A stretch of DNA of 25,845 nt from JALZAI01 sp038212215 (GCA_038212215.1 JBBQUT010000048.1:1-25845), one strand, 5' to 3'. Shown: positions 7,872 through 15,789, counted from the first letter of the stretch. Notes: generated by a model from the sequence alone, not told the origin. Numbers and translations: made by a program.

Positions 7872-9788
7872 ATGCCCAAACGCACCATCATGGCAGCGCT
7901 GACCACCGCGACAGCGCTCGCCGCGGGAGGCCTGGCAGGACTACCGTCCGCTCAGGCTGCCCCCACACCTGCCGTCATCGCGCACAGCAAGCCGAGTTGG
8001 GTGGGGCATGCCCCACACCTCGGCGCGCCCAACAGCCGAAGCGCTGTGCACGCCCGTGTTTACCTGGCTCCGCGTGGCGGCTTTGCCGCACTGCGCGACG
8101 CCGCGCTGGCCGCGTCCACGCCCGGTAGCGCCAGTTACCACCACTTCCTGAGCACCGCGCAGTACAACGCTCGCTTCGCTCCGTCGAGCTCAGCCGTGCA
8201 CAGCGTCGAGTCCTGGCTTCGTTCAGCGGGCCTCAAGGTCGCCGGTGTCGCACCGCACAACCGCTACCTCACGATCGGCGGTTCGGTGGCGCAGGCCGAC
8301 AAAGCGTTCGCCACGTCCATCCAGCGCTACCGGCACAACGGGCTCGACGTCCAAGCACCGTCGAGCGAGCTGAAGGTACCGGCATCGCTGGCGTCGTCGG
8401 TGTTGACGGTGACCGGGTTGAGCACCACGCCGCACCGCGTCGTCCCGAAGGCAACGGCGGCGATTCCGGCGCCGGGCGGGTTCCGCAATGCACGTCCCTG
8501 CTCGACGTACTTCGGCCAGGTCACCGCAAAATTCCAGGCGGACTTCCGCACACCGCTGCCGAAGTTCCAGGGCGCAACCCTGCCCTACGCGCCGTGCGGT
8601 TACACCGGCCCGCAGTACCGCGCCGCTTACGAGGGCGCCACCGCGCTCAGCGGTGCCGGCCAGACCGTCGCGATCACCGACGCCTACGCGTCGCCGACGA
8701 TCGCGTCCGACGCGAACACCTATGCCGTCCGGCACGGGGACGGTTCCTACGCGCCCGGCCAGCTCACCCAGGTCCATCCGAGCAGCTTCAATCGCAAGAA
8801 GGCCTGCGGCCCCACCGGTTGGTTCGGCGAGGAAACGCTTGACGTCGAGGCCGTGCATGCCATGGCACCGGCGGCGAACATCCGCTACTACGCGTCCGCT
8901 AGCTGCTTTGACAATGACTTCCTCGACACCCTCGCTCGCGTCGTGGACGACAACCAGGCACAGCTGGTGTCGAACTCTTGGTCCGACATCGAAGCGGTAG
9001 AGACTCCGGACGTCGTCGCGGCCTACGAGATGGTCTTTCTCCAGGGCGCCATGCAGGGAATCAGCTTCATGTTCTCCTCCGGCGACAACGGTGACGAGCT
9101 TGCTCGCACGGCGATCAAGCAGGTCGACTACCCGGCGTCGGATCCCTTTGCCACCGCCGTCGGCGGAACGTCAGACGCGATCGGCGCGAACGGCAAGTTC
9201 CTCTTCCAGACCGGGTGGGGCACGCACAAGTTCGCCCTGTCCGCGGACGGTCAGAGCTGGACTCCGCTCGGTTTCCTCTACGGCGCAGGCGGTGGGCAGT
9301 CGGTGTTGTTCGACCAGCCGAGCTACCAGCGCGGTGTCACCCCGGCCGGCCCGCGTAGCGTCCCGGACGTCGGTCTCGACGGCGATCCGAACACCGGCAT
9401 GCTGATCGGAGAAACACAGAAGTTCCCGGAGGGCACCCACTACGACGAGTTCCGCATCGGCGGAACCAGTCTCGCCTCCCCGCTGTTCGCCGGCATGACC
9501 GCCCTGTCGCTGCAGCGCGCAGGCGGCTCGGGCGCAGGCCTGCTGAACCCGATCATCTACGGTCGGGCCTCGACACGCGGCGCGTTCACCGACGTGCAGG
9601 GCAACCCGCCGGTCGCGGGTGTGGTCCGTGCCGACTTCGCCAACGGGTTGGATCCCGCTGACGGGATCCTGTACTCCGTCCGCACGTTCAACCAGGACTC
9701 CAGCCTGCACACCAACACCGGCTGGGACGACGTGACGGGCGTTGGGTCGCCGAACCACCGCTGGCTCTCGGCAATCCCCGCCAGCTAG
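7872..9788 (+). CDS. Secreted sedolisin (S53) serine-carboxyl peptidase
   Basis: The 638-residue precursor starts with a signal peptide (MPKRT, hydrophobic stretch, SAQAA, cleavage near residue 31). An inhibitory propeptide follows (about 45-215, with the SYHHFLS motif typical of pro-kumamolisin activation domains), then the catalytic domain. The S53 triad is visible: E320 and D324 in GEETLDVE, and S533 in GGTSLASP. D405 in SSGDNGD is the oxyanion-hole Asp. The C-terminal DDVTGVGSPN resembles the calcium-binding loop. Sedolisins are secreted endopeptidases, usually acid-active, self-processed from the proform. The ATG at 7872 has GGAGG 8 bases upstream. The gene ends at a strong terminator. 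It is probably an extracellular scavenging protease. Confidence 0.93.
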   Translation: MPKRTIMAALTTATALAAGGLAGLPSAQAAPTPAVIAHSKPSWVGHAPHLGAPNSRSAVHARVYLAPRGGFAALRDAALAASTPGSASYHHFLSTAQYNARFAPSSSAVHSVESWLRSAGLKVAGVAPHNRYLTIGGSVAQADKAFATSIQRYRHNGLDVQAPSSELKVPASLASSVLTVTGLSTTPHRVVPKATAAIPAPGGFRNARPCSTYFGQVTAKFQADFRTPLPKFQGATLPYAPCGYTGPQYRAAYEGATALSGAGQTVAITDAYASPTIASDANTYAVRHGDGSYAPGQLTQVHPSSFNRKKACGPTGWFGEETLDVEAVHAMAPAANIRYYASASCFDNDFLDTLARVVDDNQAQLVSNSWSDIEAVETPDVVAAYEMVFLQGAMQGISFMFSSGDNGDELARTAIKQVDYPASDPFATAVGGTSDAIGANGKFLFQTGWGTHKFALSADGQSWTPLGFLYGAGGGQSVLFDQPSYQRGVTPAGPRSVPDVGLDGDPNTGMLIGETQKFPEGTHYDEFRIGGTSLASPLFAGMTALSLQRAGGSGAGLLNPIIYGRASTRGAFTDVQGNPPVAGVVRADFANGLDPADGILYSVRTFNQDSSLHTNTGWDDVTGVGSPNHRWLSAIPAS

Positions 9789-9805
9789 CAGCCCGATGAC
9801 TAGTG

Positions 9806-9831
9806 GGGCGCACCGCTTCGGCGGTGCGCCC
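9806..9831 (+). terminator. Rho-independent-type hairpin after the S53 gene
   Basis: A perfect 11-bp stem (9806-9816 with 9821-9831) closes on a TTCG tetraloop, followed by the T-containing tail AACTGTTTCGTTTCC. It separates the secreted-enzyme genes from the murT operon. Confidence 0.85.
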
Positions 9832-9849
9832 AACTGTTTCGTTTCCGGC

Positions 9850-9855
9850 TAGCCT
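9850..9855 (+). promoter_or_regulatory. -10 element for a near-leaderless murT transcript
   Basis: TAGCCT fits TANNNT and would place the transcription start near 9862, about four bases before the murT ATG at 9866. No Shine-Dalgarno sequence is seen, which supports a near-leaderless mRNA. Confidence 0.45.
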
Positions 9856-9865
9856 GAAATGCATC

Positions 9866-11128
9866 ATGGACCTGCTCGCAGTCTGGCTCGGGAAGCTCAC
9901 CCTCGCCGCATTGCGACTGCTGGGCCGGCACGGCAACGCCCTACCGGGTCTGGTCGTGGAGAAGGTGGTACCCGGGTACCTGGCGCGGGCGATGGCGCGA
10001 CTACCCGAAGGGGTCGTCGTCGTCACCGGGACGAATGGCAAGACCACGACGACGAAGATGGTGGCGACGATCCTCACGCCGCGCTTTCGGGTGCTGACCA
10101 ACGACACCGGCAGCAACTTTGTGCGCGGCGCCATCACTGCCACCGTCGAGCACTCGAGTTGGACCGGTCGGCTCGCCTACGACGTCGCTGTGTTCGAGCT
10201 GGACGAGGCGTGGGCGGTGCGCTTCGTGCAGGCGGTGCCGCCGCGGCGCGCGCTGCTGCTGAACGTGATGCGCGACCAGCTCGACCGCTTCGGCGAGATC
10301 GACACGACGGCCGCCCTACTCGGCAAGGTCGCGGCCGCGACCACCGGCTGGCTCGTGCTCAACCGAGACGACGAGCGGGTCGCCGCGCTCGCCCGCAACA
10401 CCCACGCCGAGGTTGGCTATTACGGCGTTGCCCCGCAGCTGCGCGCGATGTTCCCGACCGACGAGGAGCTCTACGGCGGTCCGGTGCAAATCGCGGAGCA
10501 GGCCACCACGGCCGAACTGCAACGGCTGCCCAGCCGCGACGAGCCGCGCTTGGCGATGCGCATCGGCACCGGCGTCCACGAGATCACGCTGCGTGCCGAG
10601 GGGCCGCACAATGCGCAGAACGCGGCCGGAGCCGCCGCCCTCGCCCTCACCTTCGGCCTCGACTCGGACACCGTGGCGCGAGGACTGGCGGCGGTTTCGC
10701 CCGCGTTCGGCCGCGGCCAACGCTTTCGCGTCGGCGGCCGTGGCGTCGTCCTGCAGCTGGTGAAGAACCCGGCAGGGTTCCGGCAGACGCTTCGCACGCT
10801 CGACGAGGGCTTGCCCGAGGATCCCGTCGTGGTGGTCATCAACGACGACTACGCCGACGGACGAGACGTCTCCTGGCTCTGGGACGTTGACTTCACCGAG
10901 CTCGCCGCACGGCCCGGCCGGATCGCAACCTCGGGCACCCGGGCGGCCGACATGGCGCTGCGCTTGCACTACGACGGCGTGCGTAGCGAGGATGTGGAGC
11001 CCGATCCCGAACGCGCTGTTCGCGCTGCTGTCGCCGCGTGCCCTGCGGACCGGCAGGTCATCGTGTTCAGCACCTATACGGCGATGTGGGCGCTGCACGC
11101 CGTCCTGTTGCGGATCGGGGAGGTCGAA
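9866..11128 (+). CDS. murT: MurT, Mur-ligase-like subunit of lipid II isoglutaminyl synthase
   Basis: The protein is read to the TGA at 11129-11131 and has 421 residues; the stop lies just past the listed end because it overlaps the gatD start. MurT with GatD amidates the alpha-carboxyl of D-Glu in peptidoglycan stem peptides, a step essential in many Gram-positives. The ATP-binding loop GTNGKTTTT (G55 to T63), the Mur-ligase central domain (NVMRDQLDRFGEIDT) and the C-terminal domain with INDDYADGRDVSWLWDVDF are present. The Cys4 zinc-ribbon insertion known in staphylococcal and pneumococcal MurT is absent: the only Cys is near the C-terminus. The ATG at 9866 starts the conserved N-terminus. 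A four-base ATGA overlap couples it to gatD. Confidence 0.93.
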
Positions 11129-11847
11129 TGACTCGCTCGCTGACCCTCGTACACCTCTATCCGCGCGAGATGAACATCTACGGCGACACCGGCAACGTCG
11201 TAGTGCTCCGGCGCCGGCTGCAATGGCGTGGGATGAGCGCCCGCATCGTGGCGGTCAGTGTGGGTGACCCGTTGCCCAGCGATGCGGACATCCTGCTCGG
11301 TGGCGGCGGCCAAGACGCCACCCAGGGCGAGATCGGTGCCGATTTCGCCTCCAGGGGAAGCGAGCTTCGGGCGATGGCCGACGACGGCGTCGTGATGCTG
11401 GCCATCTGCGGCAGTTACCAGATGCTGGGACACGCCTTCGTCACTCAGGACGGCCGGCGTATCGAGGGCGTCGGCGTGCTGGACGTGCTCACCCAGGGCC
11501 AGCCGGCCCGGCTCATCGGCAACAACTACGTCGACACGCCGGACGCCGGACGGCTGGTCGGCTACGAGAACCACAGCGGACTGACCGAACTGGGGCCAGG
11601 CGTGCGTCCGCTCGGCACCACTGCGGCCGGACGGGGCAACAACGGGCGCGACCGCACCGAGGGCGCGGTGCGCGACAACGTGATCGGCACCTACCTGCAC
11701 GGCCCGGTGCTAGCGAAAAGCCCGCGCTTCGCCGACGATCTGCTTGTGCGCGCGCTGGCGCGCCGCGGTCAGCCCAGCGACCTCGAACCCCTCGACGACA
11801 CGCTCGCCGAGTCAGCCGCGCGGGTCGCGGTCGCTCGCCCGCGCTGA
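11128..11847 (+). CDS. gatD: GatD, glutamine amidotransferase subunit of lipid II isoglutaminyl synthase
   Basis: The 239-residue protein is a CobB/CobQ-type class I glutaminase. The nucleophile is C94 in LAICGSYQMLGH and the catalytic His is H191 in GTYLHGP, close to the positions known for Staphylococcus aureus GatD. It hydrolyses glutamine and passes ammonia to MurT for amidation of lipid II. The start ATG (11128) overlaps the murT stop, GGGGAGG lies just upstream, and the overlap implies equimolar synthesis. It ends 7 bases before a convergent gene. Confidence 0.94.
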   Translation: MTRSLTLVHLYPREMNIYGDTGNVVVLRRRLQWRGMSARIVAVSVGDPLPSDADILLGGGGQDATQGEIGADFASRGSELRAMADDGVVMLAICGSYQMLGHAFVTQDGRRIEGVGVLDVLTQGQPARLIGNNYVDTPDAGRLVGYENHSGLTELGPGVRPLGTTAAGRGNNGRDRTEGAVRDNVIGTYLHGPVLAKSPRFADDLLVRALARRGQPSDLEPLDDTLAESAARVAVARPR

Positions 11848-11854
11848 ACTCAGC

Positions 11855-12397
11855 TCAGTCGGTGGGGTTTCTTGTCGAGTCGGCTACGCCGCTCAGATCG
11901 TTCGTCGCATCGGCTATCGGGGCGCCGCTCGCGGGGTAGTCCGAAGCGACGCTCTTCTTACGCTGCGCGACTGTGCCGGCGACCGCAACCGTCGCGAGAA
12001 GCAGGCCGAATACGACCACGCGGCGGCGCTTGCGGCGCGGGTGCCGCCCAGCTTTCTCCTGCGCCAAGATGCTGAGCTCGTGCGCCTTCTTGGCCGCCCG
12101 CTTGCCGGCGACCTTGCGCACCTTGTTTGCCTTGTTGGCTGACTTGCTTGCCTTCTTCGCCGACTTGGCGGCCTGCTTCAGGGCGGCGTCACGGGCGTCC
12201 TGCTGCGCCTGACGACCGCGTTCCTTCGCGATGTCCAGCGCTGAGCTGACGGCTGAGCCGATTGTTTCACCGGCCGCCGCTGCCTGCGTACGTACGGCGT
12301 CCAACGTCGTTGCGGCACGTTCCTTGGTGTTCTGGCCCACGGTGGCACCGGCGCTCTGCACGGAGTTGCGGACGTCGGTCACATCGGTGTGGGACAT
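11855..12397 (-). CDS. Lys/Ala-rich single-pass membrane protein, function unknown
   Basis: I do not recognise a family. The 180 residues divide into a polar N-terminal half rich in Ala, Gln and Thr (1-70), a strongly basic segment with many Lys-Ala steps (about 71-107), a basic cluster HPRRKRRR (119-126), one predicted membrane helix (127-144), and a Ser/Asp-rich tail. The first 115 residues look like long amphipathic helices. By the positive-inside rule the basic half should be cytoplasmic and the tail outside. The Lys-Ala repeats recall histone-H1-like tails, so DNA or anionic-lipid contact is conceivable, but this is only compositional. The ATG at 12397 has an AGAGG-type site upstream. 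It is convergent with gatD and divergent from the cyclophilin gene. Confidence 0.75.
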   Translation of the reverse strand: MSHTDVTDVRNSVQSAGATVGQNTKERAATTLDAVRTQAAAAGETIGSAVSSALDIAKERGRQAQQDARDAALKQAAKSAKKASKSANKANKVRKVAGKRAAKKAHELSILAQEKAGRHPRRKRRRVVVFGLLLATVAVAGTVAQRKKSVASDYPASGAPIADATNDLSGVADSTRNPTD

Positions 12398-12544
12398 GTG
12401 AGAGCCTCTTTCGCGTCAGGTTGCTGTTCGGCGGGGCCACGGGGTCCGGTTCGGCCGCTTCCCCCGCAAGCCGCCCAAGGTTACCAGCGGACCTCGCGTG
12501 GCAGGATGGGCAAGACGATCCTTCCCGACGAGCAGGAGCAGCAG

Positions 12545-13072
12545 TTGTCCGCCACTCAAATCGCCACCTTGCACACCAGCGCCGGTGACATCCGCGTCGA
12601 GCTGTTCGGCAACCACACGCCGAAAACGGTGCAGAACTTCGTCGAACTCGCCGAGGGGACCCGCGAATGGAAGCACCCGGGCACCGGAGCGACGAGCAAG
12701 GATCCGCTCTACAACGGCACGGTGTTTCACCGTGTGATCTCCGGATTCATGGTGCAGGGCGGCGATCCGCTCGGTGAGGGTTTCGGGGGTCCGGGTTACC
12801 AGTTCGCCGACGAGTTCCATCCCGAGCTGTCCTTCGACCGCCCTTATCTGCTTGCCATGGCCAACTCGGGCCCGAACACGAACGGCTCGCAGTTCTTCGT
12901 GACCGTCGGCCCGACACCGCATCTCAACCGCAAGCACACGATCTTCGGTGAAGTGGTCGACCCCGACAGCCGCGCCGTCGTCGACGCAATCGCAGCGTCA
13001 GCCACCGACCGGCGGGATCGCCCCGTGCAGCCGATCACGATCGATTCGGTCACCGTCGCTGCGGCCGAGTGA
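12545..13072 (+). CDS. ppiA: Cyclophilin-type peptidyl-prolyl cis-trans isomerase
   Basis: The 175-residue protein is a single cytoplasmic cyclophilin domain without signal peptide. Catalytic-site residues are visible in FHRVISGFMVQGGDP (R63, Q71) and NGSQFFVTV; the position of the cyclosporin-contact Trp appears to be His (NRKHTIFG). It accelerates isomerisation of X-Pro bonds. The TTG at 12545 is chosen because AGGAG lies 6 bases upstream and the reading then begins at the family's normal N-terminus. An in-frame ATG at 12506 would add 13 residues but sits in a sequence resembling a -10 region. It opens the ppiA-rhomboid-PH-crgA cluster seen near oriC in mycobacteria. Confidence 0.92.
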   Translation: MSATQIATLHTSAGDIRVELFGNHTPKTVQNFVELAEGTREWKHPGTGATSKDPLYNGTVFHRVISGFMVQGGDPLGEGFGGPGYQFADEFHPELSFDRPYLLAMANSGPNTNGSQFFVTVGPTPHLNRKHTIFGEVVDPDSRAVVDAIAASATDRRDRPVQPITIDSVTVAAAE

Positions 13073-13102
13073 CGTAGTTCGCAGGGTGAAGCAGCGACCC
13101 GG

Positions 13103-14023
13103 ATGACCGGGGTGCCAGGTGGTCCCACCCGTGATCAGCGTGCGGACGAGCGGCGGCCCCCACGGTGCTATCGCCACCCCGATCGGGAGACGTTGGTGCG
13201 TTGCACGCGCTGCGACCGGCCGATCTGCCCGGAGTGCATGCGCGACGCCTCGGTCGGCTTCCAGTGCCCGGAGGACGCGAATGCCGGGGGCTCGACGCGC
13301 GCTCCGCGCACGTCGGTGGGCGCGGTGCTGCGCACTACGCAGCCCTACGCCACCGGGACTCTCGTCGCTCTCAACGTCGCGGTCTACGTGGTCACCGGAC
13401 TGCAGTCCTCGGCCGGGCTGACCCAGCCCTTCGACGGGCCGATCCACGGGCTGTTCAACACCTGGCAGCTACAGCCTGACGTCGTCCACCAGGACGACTC
13501 GTACTGGCGGTTGATGACCTCGGCGTTCCTGCACATCAACCTGCTGCACCTGGGCGCGAACATGCTCGCACTGATCGTGATTGGTCCGCTGCTCGAACAA
13601 TTGCTCGGGCGCGCCCGCTTCCTCGCCGTGTACCTGCTCGCTGCGCTCGGCGGGTCGGCCGCGATCTTCTGCATCGGTGCCGCCGGGCTCCCGGTGGTCG
13701 GAGCGTCCGGAGCGATCTTCGGTTTGTTCGGAGCCAGCCTCGTGCTGGTGCGCCGGCTGGGTTTGGACCTGCAATGGCTGGTCGGGATCATCGTGCTCAA
13801 CTTCATCTTCACGTTCTCGGTCAACGGCATCTCCCGGCTGGGCCACCTGGGCGGCTTCGTGGTCGGCGCACTCGCCGCACTCGCGATCGGCGGGTTGCCG
13901 CCGCTGGTCCGCGGCCGGCCGACGTCGGTGCCCCCGCCGCGCGCACAGGCTGCCGGGTTGTCGGTCCTGCTGGGGGTGCTGCTGGTCGCGATCGCCGTTC
14001 GCAACGTCGTCGGTGGGTTTTAG
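13103..14023 (+). CDS. Rhomboid-family intramembrane serine protease with N-terminal zinc-finger-like segment
   Basis: The 306-residue protein has a cytoplasmic-looking N-terminus with Cys/His spacing like a B-box or treble-clef zinc site: C22, H25, C34, C37, C42, C45 and C55. A rhomboid core of about six to seven membrane helices follows (residues 80-305). The catalytic dyad is S202 in GASGAIFG and H248 in GHLGGF. WRLMTSAFLHINLLHLGANM supplies the conserved first-loop and HxxxN-type motif. Rhomboids cleave membrane proteins within or near the bilayer; the substrate here is unknown. The start ATG is 30 bases after ppiA, in the same direction, so co-transcription is likely. Confidence 0.92.
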   Translation: MTGVPGGPTRDQRADERRPPRCYRHPDRETLVRCTRCDRPICPECMRDASVGFQCPEDANAGGSTRAPRTSVGAVLRTTQPYATGTLVALNVAVYVVTGLQSSAGLTQPFDGPIHGLFNTWQLQPDVVHQDDSYWRLMTSAFLHINLLHLGANMLALIVIGPLLEQLLGRARFLAVYLLAALGGSAAIFCIGAAGLPVVGASGAIFGLFGASLVLVRRLGLDLQWLVGIIVLNFIFTFSVNGISRLGHLGGFVVGALAALAIGGLPPLVRGRPTSVPPPRAQAAGLSVLLGVLLVAIAVRNVVGGF

Positions 14024-14031
14024 CGGCGCTG

Positions 14032-14496
14032 CTACCGCCCGCGTGGGTCGAAAGCCTGGATCGCGGCGGCGACCGCCTCTGGCTGCGCTCCGAGCGCCCG
14101 CCGACTCAGGACGATCAGGGTCTGGCCTGCGTCGATCTCCAGCGCCACACTGCGCAGGCCGTAGCGCGTGTGCGAGTCGGCGCGGACCTCGTCCAACTGC
14201 GCCCACGACAACTGCGCCCGCGCCAGCGGCGAGCGCACCCGAAGCCCGGTGGAGTCGACCGCGAGGCGTGGGGTGAACAGCAGATCACTTAGCGCGTAGC
14301 CCGTCAGTAGGGCCGCGGCCAACCCGAACAGCACGCGACCTGGCGAGTCGTCGGCGTTGAGGGCGAGCGCGGCAGCGCCGAGCGCGGTAAGTGCGGCGAG
14401 GCCGGTGAGCCGACGATCCGGGCCGAAGCGCATGCTCGGACGCCGGGCGTCGGGTGTCAGCTCGTCGGAAGTCAGCTCGTCCACAGGGTTTTCCAC
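14032..14496 (-). CDS. PH-domain membrane protein (Rv0010c-like)
   Basis: The 154-residue protein has two hydrophobic segments (about 29-47 and 52-74) followed by a bacterial PH-like domain (LAVDSTGLRVRSPL...ISWAQ-type strands to the C-terminus). Its position next to crgA matches the mycobacterial Rv0010c location. The molecular function of this family is unknown; the PH fold may bind a protein or lipid at the membrane. The GTG at 14496 is used; the first codons overlap DnaA-box-like 9-mers. It is convergent with the rhomboid gene, with an 8-base gap. Confidence 0.82.
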   Translation of the reverse strand: MENPVDELTSDELTPDARRPSMRFGPDRRLTGLAALTALGAAALALNADDSPGRVLFGLAAALLTGYALSDLLFTPRLAVDSTGLRVRSPLARAQLSWAQLDEVRADSHTRYGLRSVALEIDAGQTLIVLSRRALGAQPEAVAAAIQAFDPRGR

Positions 14497-14551
14497 ACCT
14501 GGGGATGAACTACAGCAGTGTAATCACAGCGGTGGGAAAGCCTGTGGATGC
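14477..14551. promoter_or_regulatory. Cluster of three DnaA-box-like 9-mers
   Basis: TCGTCCACA (14477-14485), TTTTCCACA (14489-14497) and, on the other strand, TGTGGATGC (14543-14551) resemble the actinobacterial DnaA box TTGTCCACA with one or two mismatches each. They lie across the start of the PH-protein gene and the gap to crgA. They could be regulatory DnaA sites, but short matches also arise by chance. Confidence 0.35.
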
Positions 14552-14566
14552 CGGACCCGGCCGCGC

Positions 14567-14842
14567 TCACCGCCAGCGGACGGCCATGATCAGGCCGAGC
14601 AACATGACGCCGAACCCGACGGCGAAGTTCCACGCGCCGATGTCACCCATGAGCGGGATCTTGGGGCTGGTGCCGCTGTTGGTGAGGTAGTAGACGACCA
14701 GGTAGGCCAGGCCCAGGAGGAGCACGACGGCCATCACGATGGGGTACCAGCTGGGGCTCGGGGCCAGCGCCTTGCTCGGCGGGGTGAGCGACTGCGTGCG
14801 GGCGGGCGCGTCGGCCTTCTTGCGAACCTTGGACTTGGGCAC
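14567..14842 (-). CDS. crgA: Cell division protein CrgA
   Basis: The 91-residue protein is basic at the N-terminus (MPKSKVRKK) with two membrane helices (about 33-54 and 70-88) and the family sequence NFAVGFGVMLLGLIMAVRWR at the C-terminus. CrgA is an actinobacterial divisome membrane protein that in mycobacteria contacts FtsZ, FtsQ, FtsI and CwsA, and in Streptomyces influences sporulation septation. The GTG at 14842 has AGGAG 7-8 bases upstream. The upstream region carries four 14-bp tandem repeats and a divergent promoter dyad shared with the DUF881 gene. Confidence 0.95.
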   Translation of the reverse strand: MPKSKVRKKADAPARTQSLTPPSKALAPSPSWYPIVMAVVLLLGLAYLVVYYLTNSGTSPKIPLMGDIGAWNFAVGFGVMLLGLIMAVRWR

Positions 14843-14862
14843 GGTGCGTCTCCTGCTTCTGA

Positions 14863-14918
14863 TGAACGCGCTGTCGTGAGCGGGCTGTGCTGAACGCGCT
14901 GCTATGAACAGCCCGGAA
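14863..14918. repeat. Four tandem 14-bp repeats upstream of crgA
   Basis: Units start at 14863, 14877, 14891 and 14905, each beginning TGA(A/G)C. Units 1 and 3 share TGAACGCGCTG, unit 2 differs from these at two positions (TGAGCGGGCTG), and unit 4 is degenerate (TGAACAGCCCG). The array ends 20 bases upstream of the crgA start and would be in its 5' leader if transcription starts at the 14953-14969 dyad. Confidence 0.65.
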
Positions 14919-14952
14919 CTGCTCCGGCGAGGGCCGCGGCAGGCGGCCAGGT

Positions 14953-14969
14953 GCGTCTAGCGTAGACGC
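14953..14969. promoter_or_regulatory. Perfect dyad with opposed -10 elements between crgA and DUF881
   Basis: GCGTCTA-GCG-TAGACGC is a perfect 7-bp inverted repeat with a 3-base centre. It contains TAGCGT on the plus strand (14958-14963) and TACGCT on the minus strand (14964-14959), both TANNNT. It may be a back-to-back promoter pair or an operator for a dimeric repressor. Confidence 0.5.
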
Positions 14970-15004
14970 AGCAGGCGCAGCAGACCTATGCGAGGACGGG
15001 ACGG

Positions 15005-15754
15005 GTGATCGCGATGGCGGCAACCGGGCGCCCCCCGCGCCCGCTATGGCGGGTGCTCGTCCCGCTCGCCTGCCTCGTCGCCGGGTTCGGCTTCGCCGTC
15101 AGCGCGCGCGACTCTCGCGGAACGGACCTGCGCCCGCCCGGCACGTCCAATCTGACGGACCTGGTGCGTGCCGCCGAGGCGCAGGTACGAACGACCAGCC
15201 GCCGCCTCGACAGGCTGCAGGCCCAGGTGACCCGCGAGACCGACCAGGCGGGGCGCCGCGATGGCGCTGTTGCCAGGGCGCAGGCCATTTCGGCTCCGCT
15301 GCGTCAACCCGCTGGCCTGCGCCGGGTGCACGGACCGGGGATCACGGTCGTCCTCGACGACGCGCCGAGTACCGATGCGCTCGCCGGCGTGGACCCGAAT
15401 CAGCTCGTGGTGCACCAGTCCGATCTGCAGGCGGTCGTGAATGCGTTGTGGGCCGGCGGGGCGGAGGCGATGACGATCGCCGGGCAACGGATCATCGCGA
15501 CCAGTGCGGTCCGTTGCGTCGGCAACACCCTGCTGCTCAACGGCGAGGTGTTCTCGCCGCCGTTTCGCGTCCTGGCCATCGGTCCATACCGCACAATGGC
15601 ACGAGAGCTCGACAAATCTCCGGGCGTGCAGTTGTTCAAACAAGCCGCGGGCTATTACGGCTTGGGCTATACCGTCGAGTCCAACGACGACCTGGCGCTG
15701 CCAGCGTTCCGGGGGTCGATCGGATTGAGTTTTGCCCACGCCGGGACGCGTTGA
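15005..15754 (+). CDS. DUF881 family membrane-anchored protein (Rv0012-like)
   Basis: The 249-residue protein has one N-terminal membrane helix (about 15-34), a short coiled-coil-like stretch (about 52-80, with TSRRLDRLQAQVTRET), and an extracytoplasmic alpha/beta DUF881 domain (ISAPLRQPAGLRRVHGPGITVVLDDAP onwards). The family is linked by genome context to the divisome in Gram-positives, but no biochemical activity is established. The GTG at 15005 has GAGG 9 bases upstream; the ATG at 15014 is an alternative. The sortase gene follows after 35 bases, so one operon is likely. Confidence 0.88.
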   Translation: MIAMAATGRPPRPLWRVLVPLACLVAGFGFAVSARDSRGTDLRPPGTSNLTDLVRAAEAQVRTTSRRLDRLQAQVTRETDQAGRRDGAVARAQAISAPLRQPAGLRRVHGPGITVVLDDAPSTDALAGVDPNQLVVHQSDLQAVVNALWAGGAEAMTIAGQRIIATSAVRCVGNTLLLNGEVFSPPFRVLAIGPYRTMARELDKSPGVQLFKQAAGYYGLGYTVESNDDLALPAFRGSIGLSFAHAGTR

Positions 15755-15789
15755 GCGCACTACCGCAGGCCGTGGTGCGAGGGGAGCAG

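Noticed and set aside
6722..7906. 394-residue minus-strand frame opposite the PLD-like gene
   Set aside because: The opposite strand has a signal peptide and two H-x-K motifs; this frame has neither motifs nor an SD site.
12389..12544. N-terminal extension of the cyclophilin to the upstream start
   Set aside because: It reads antisense through the start of the divergent gene, contains no signal peptide, and the TTG at 12545 has a proper SD site.
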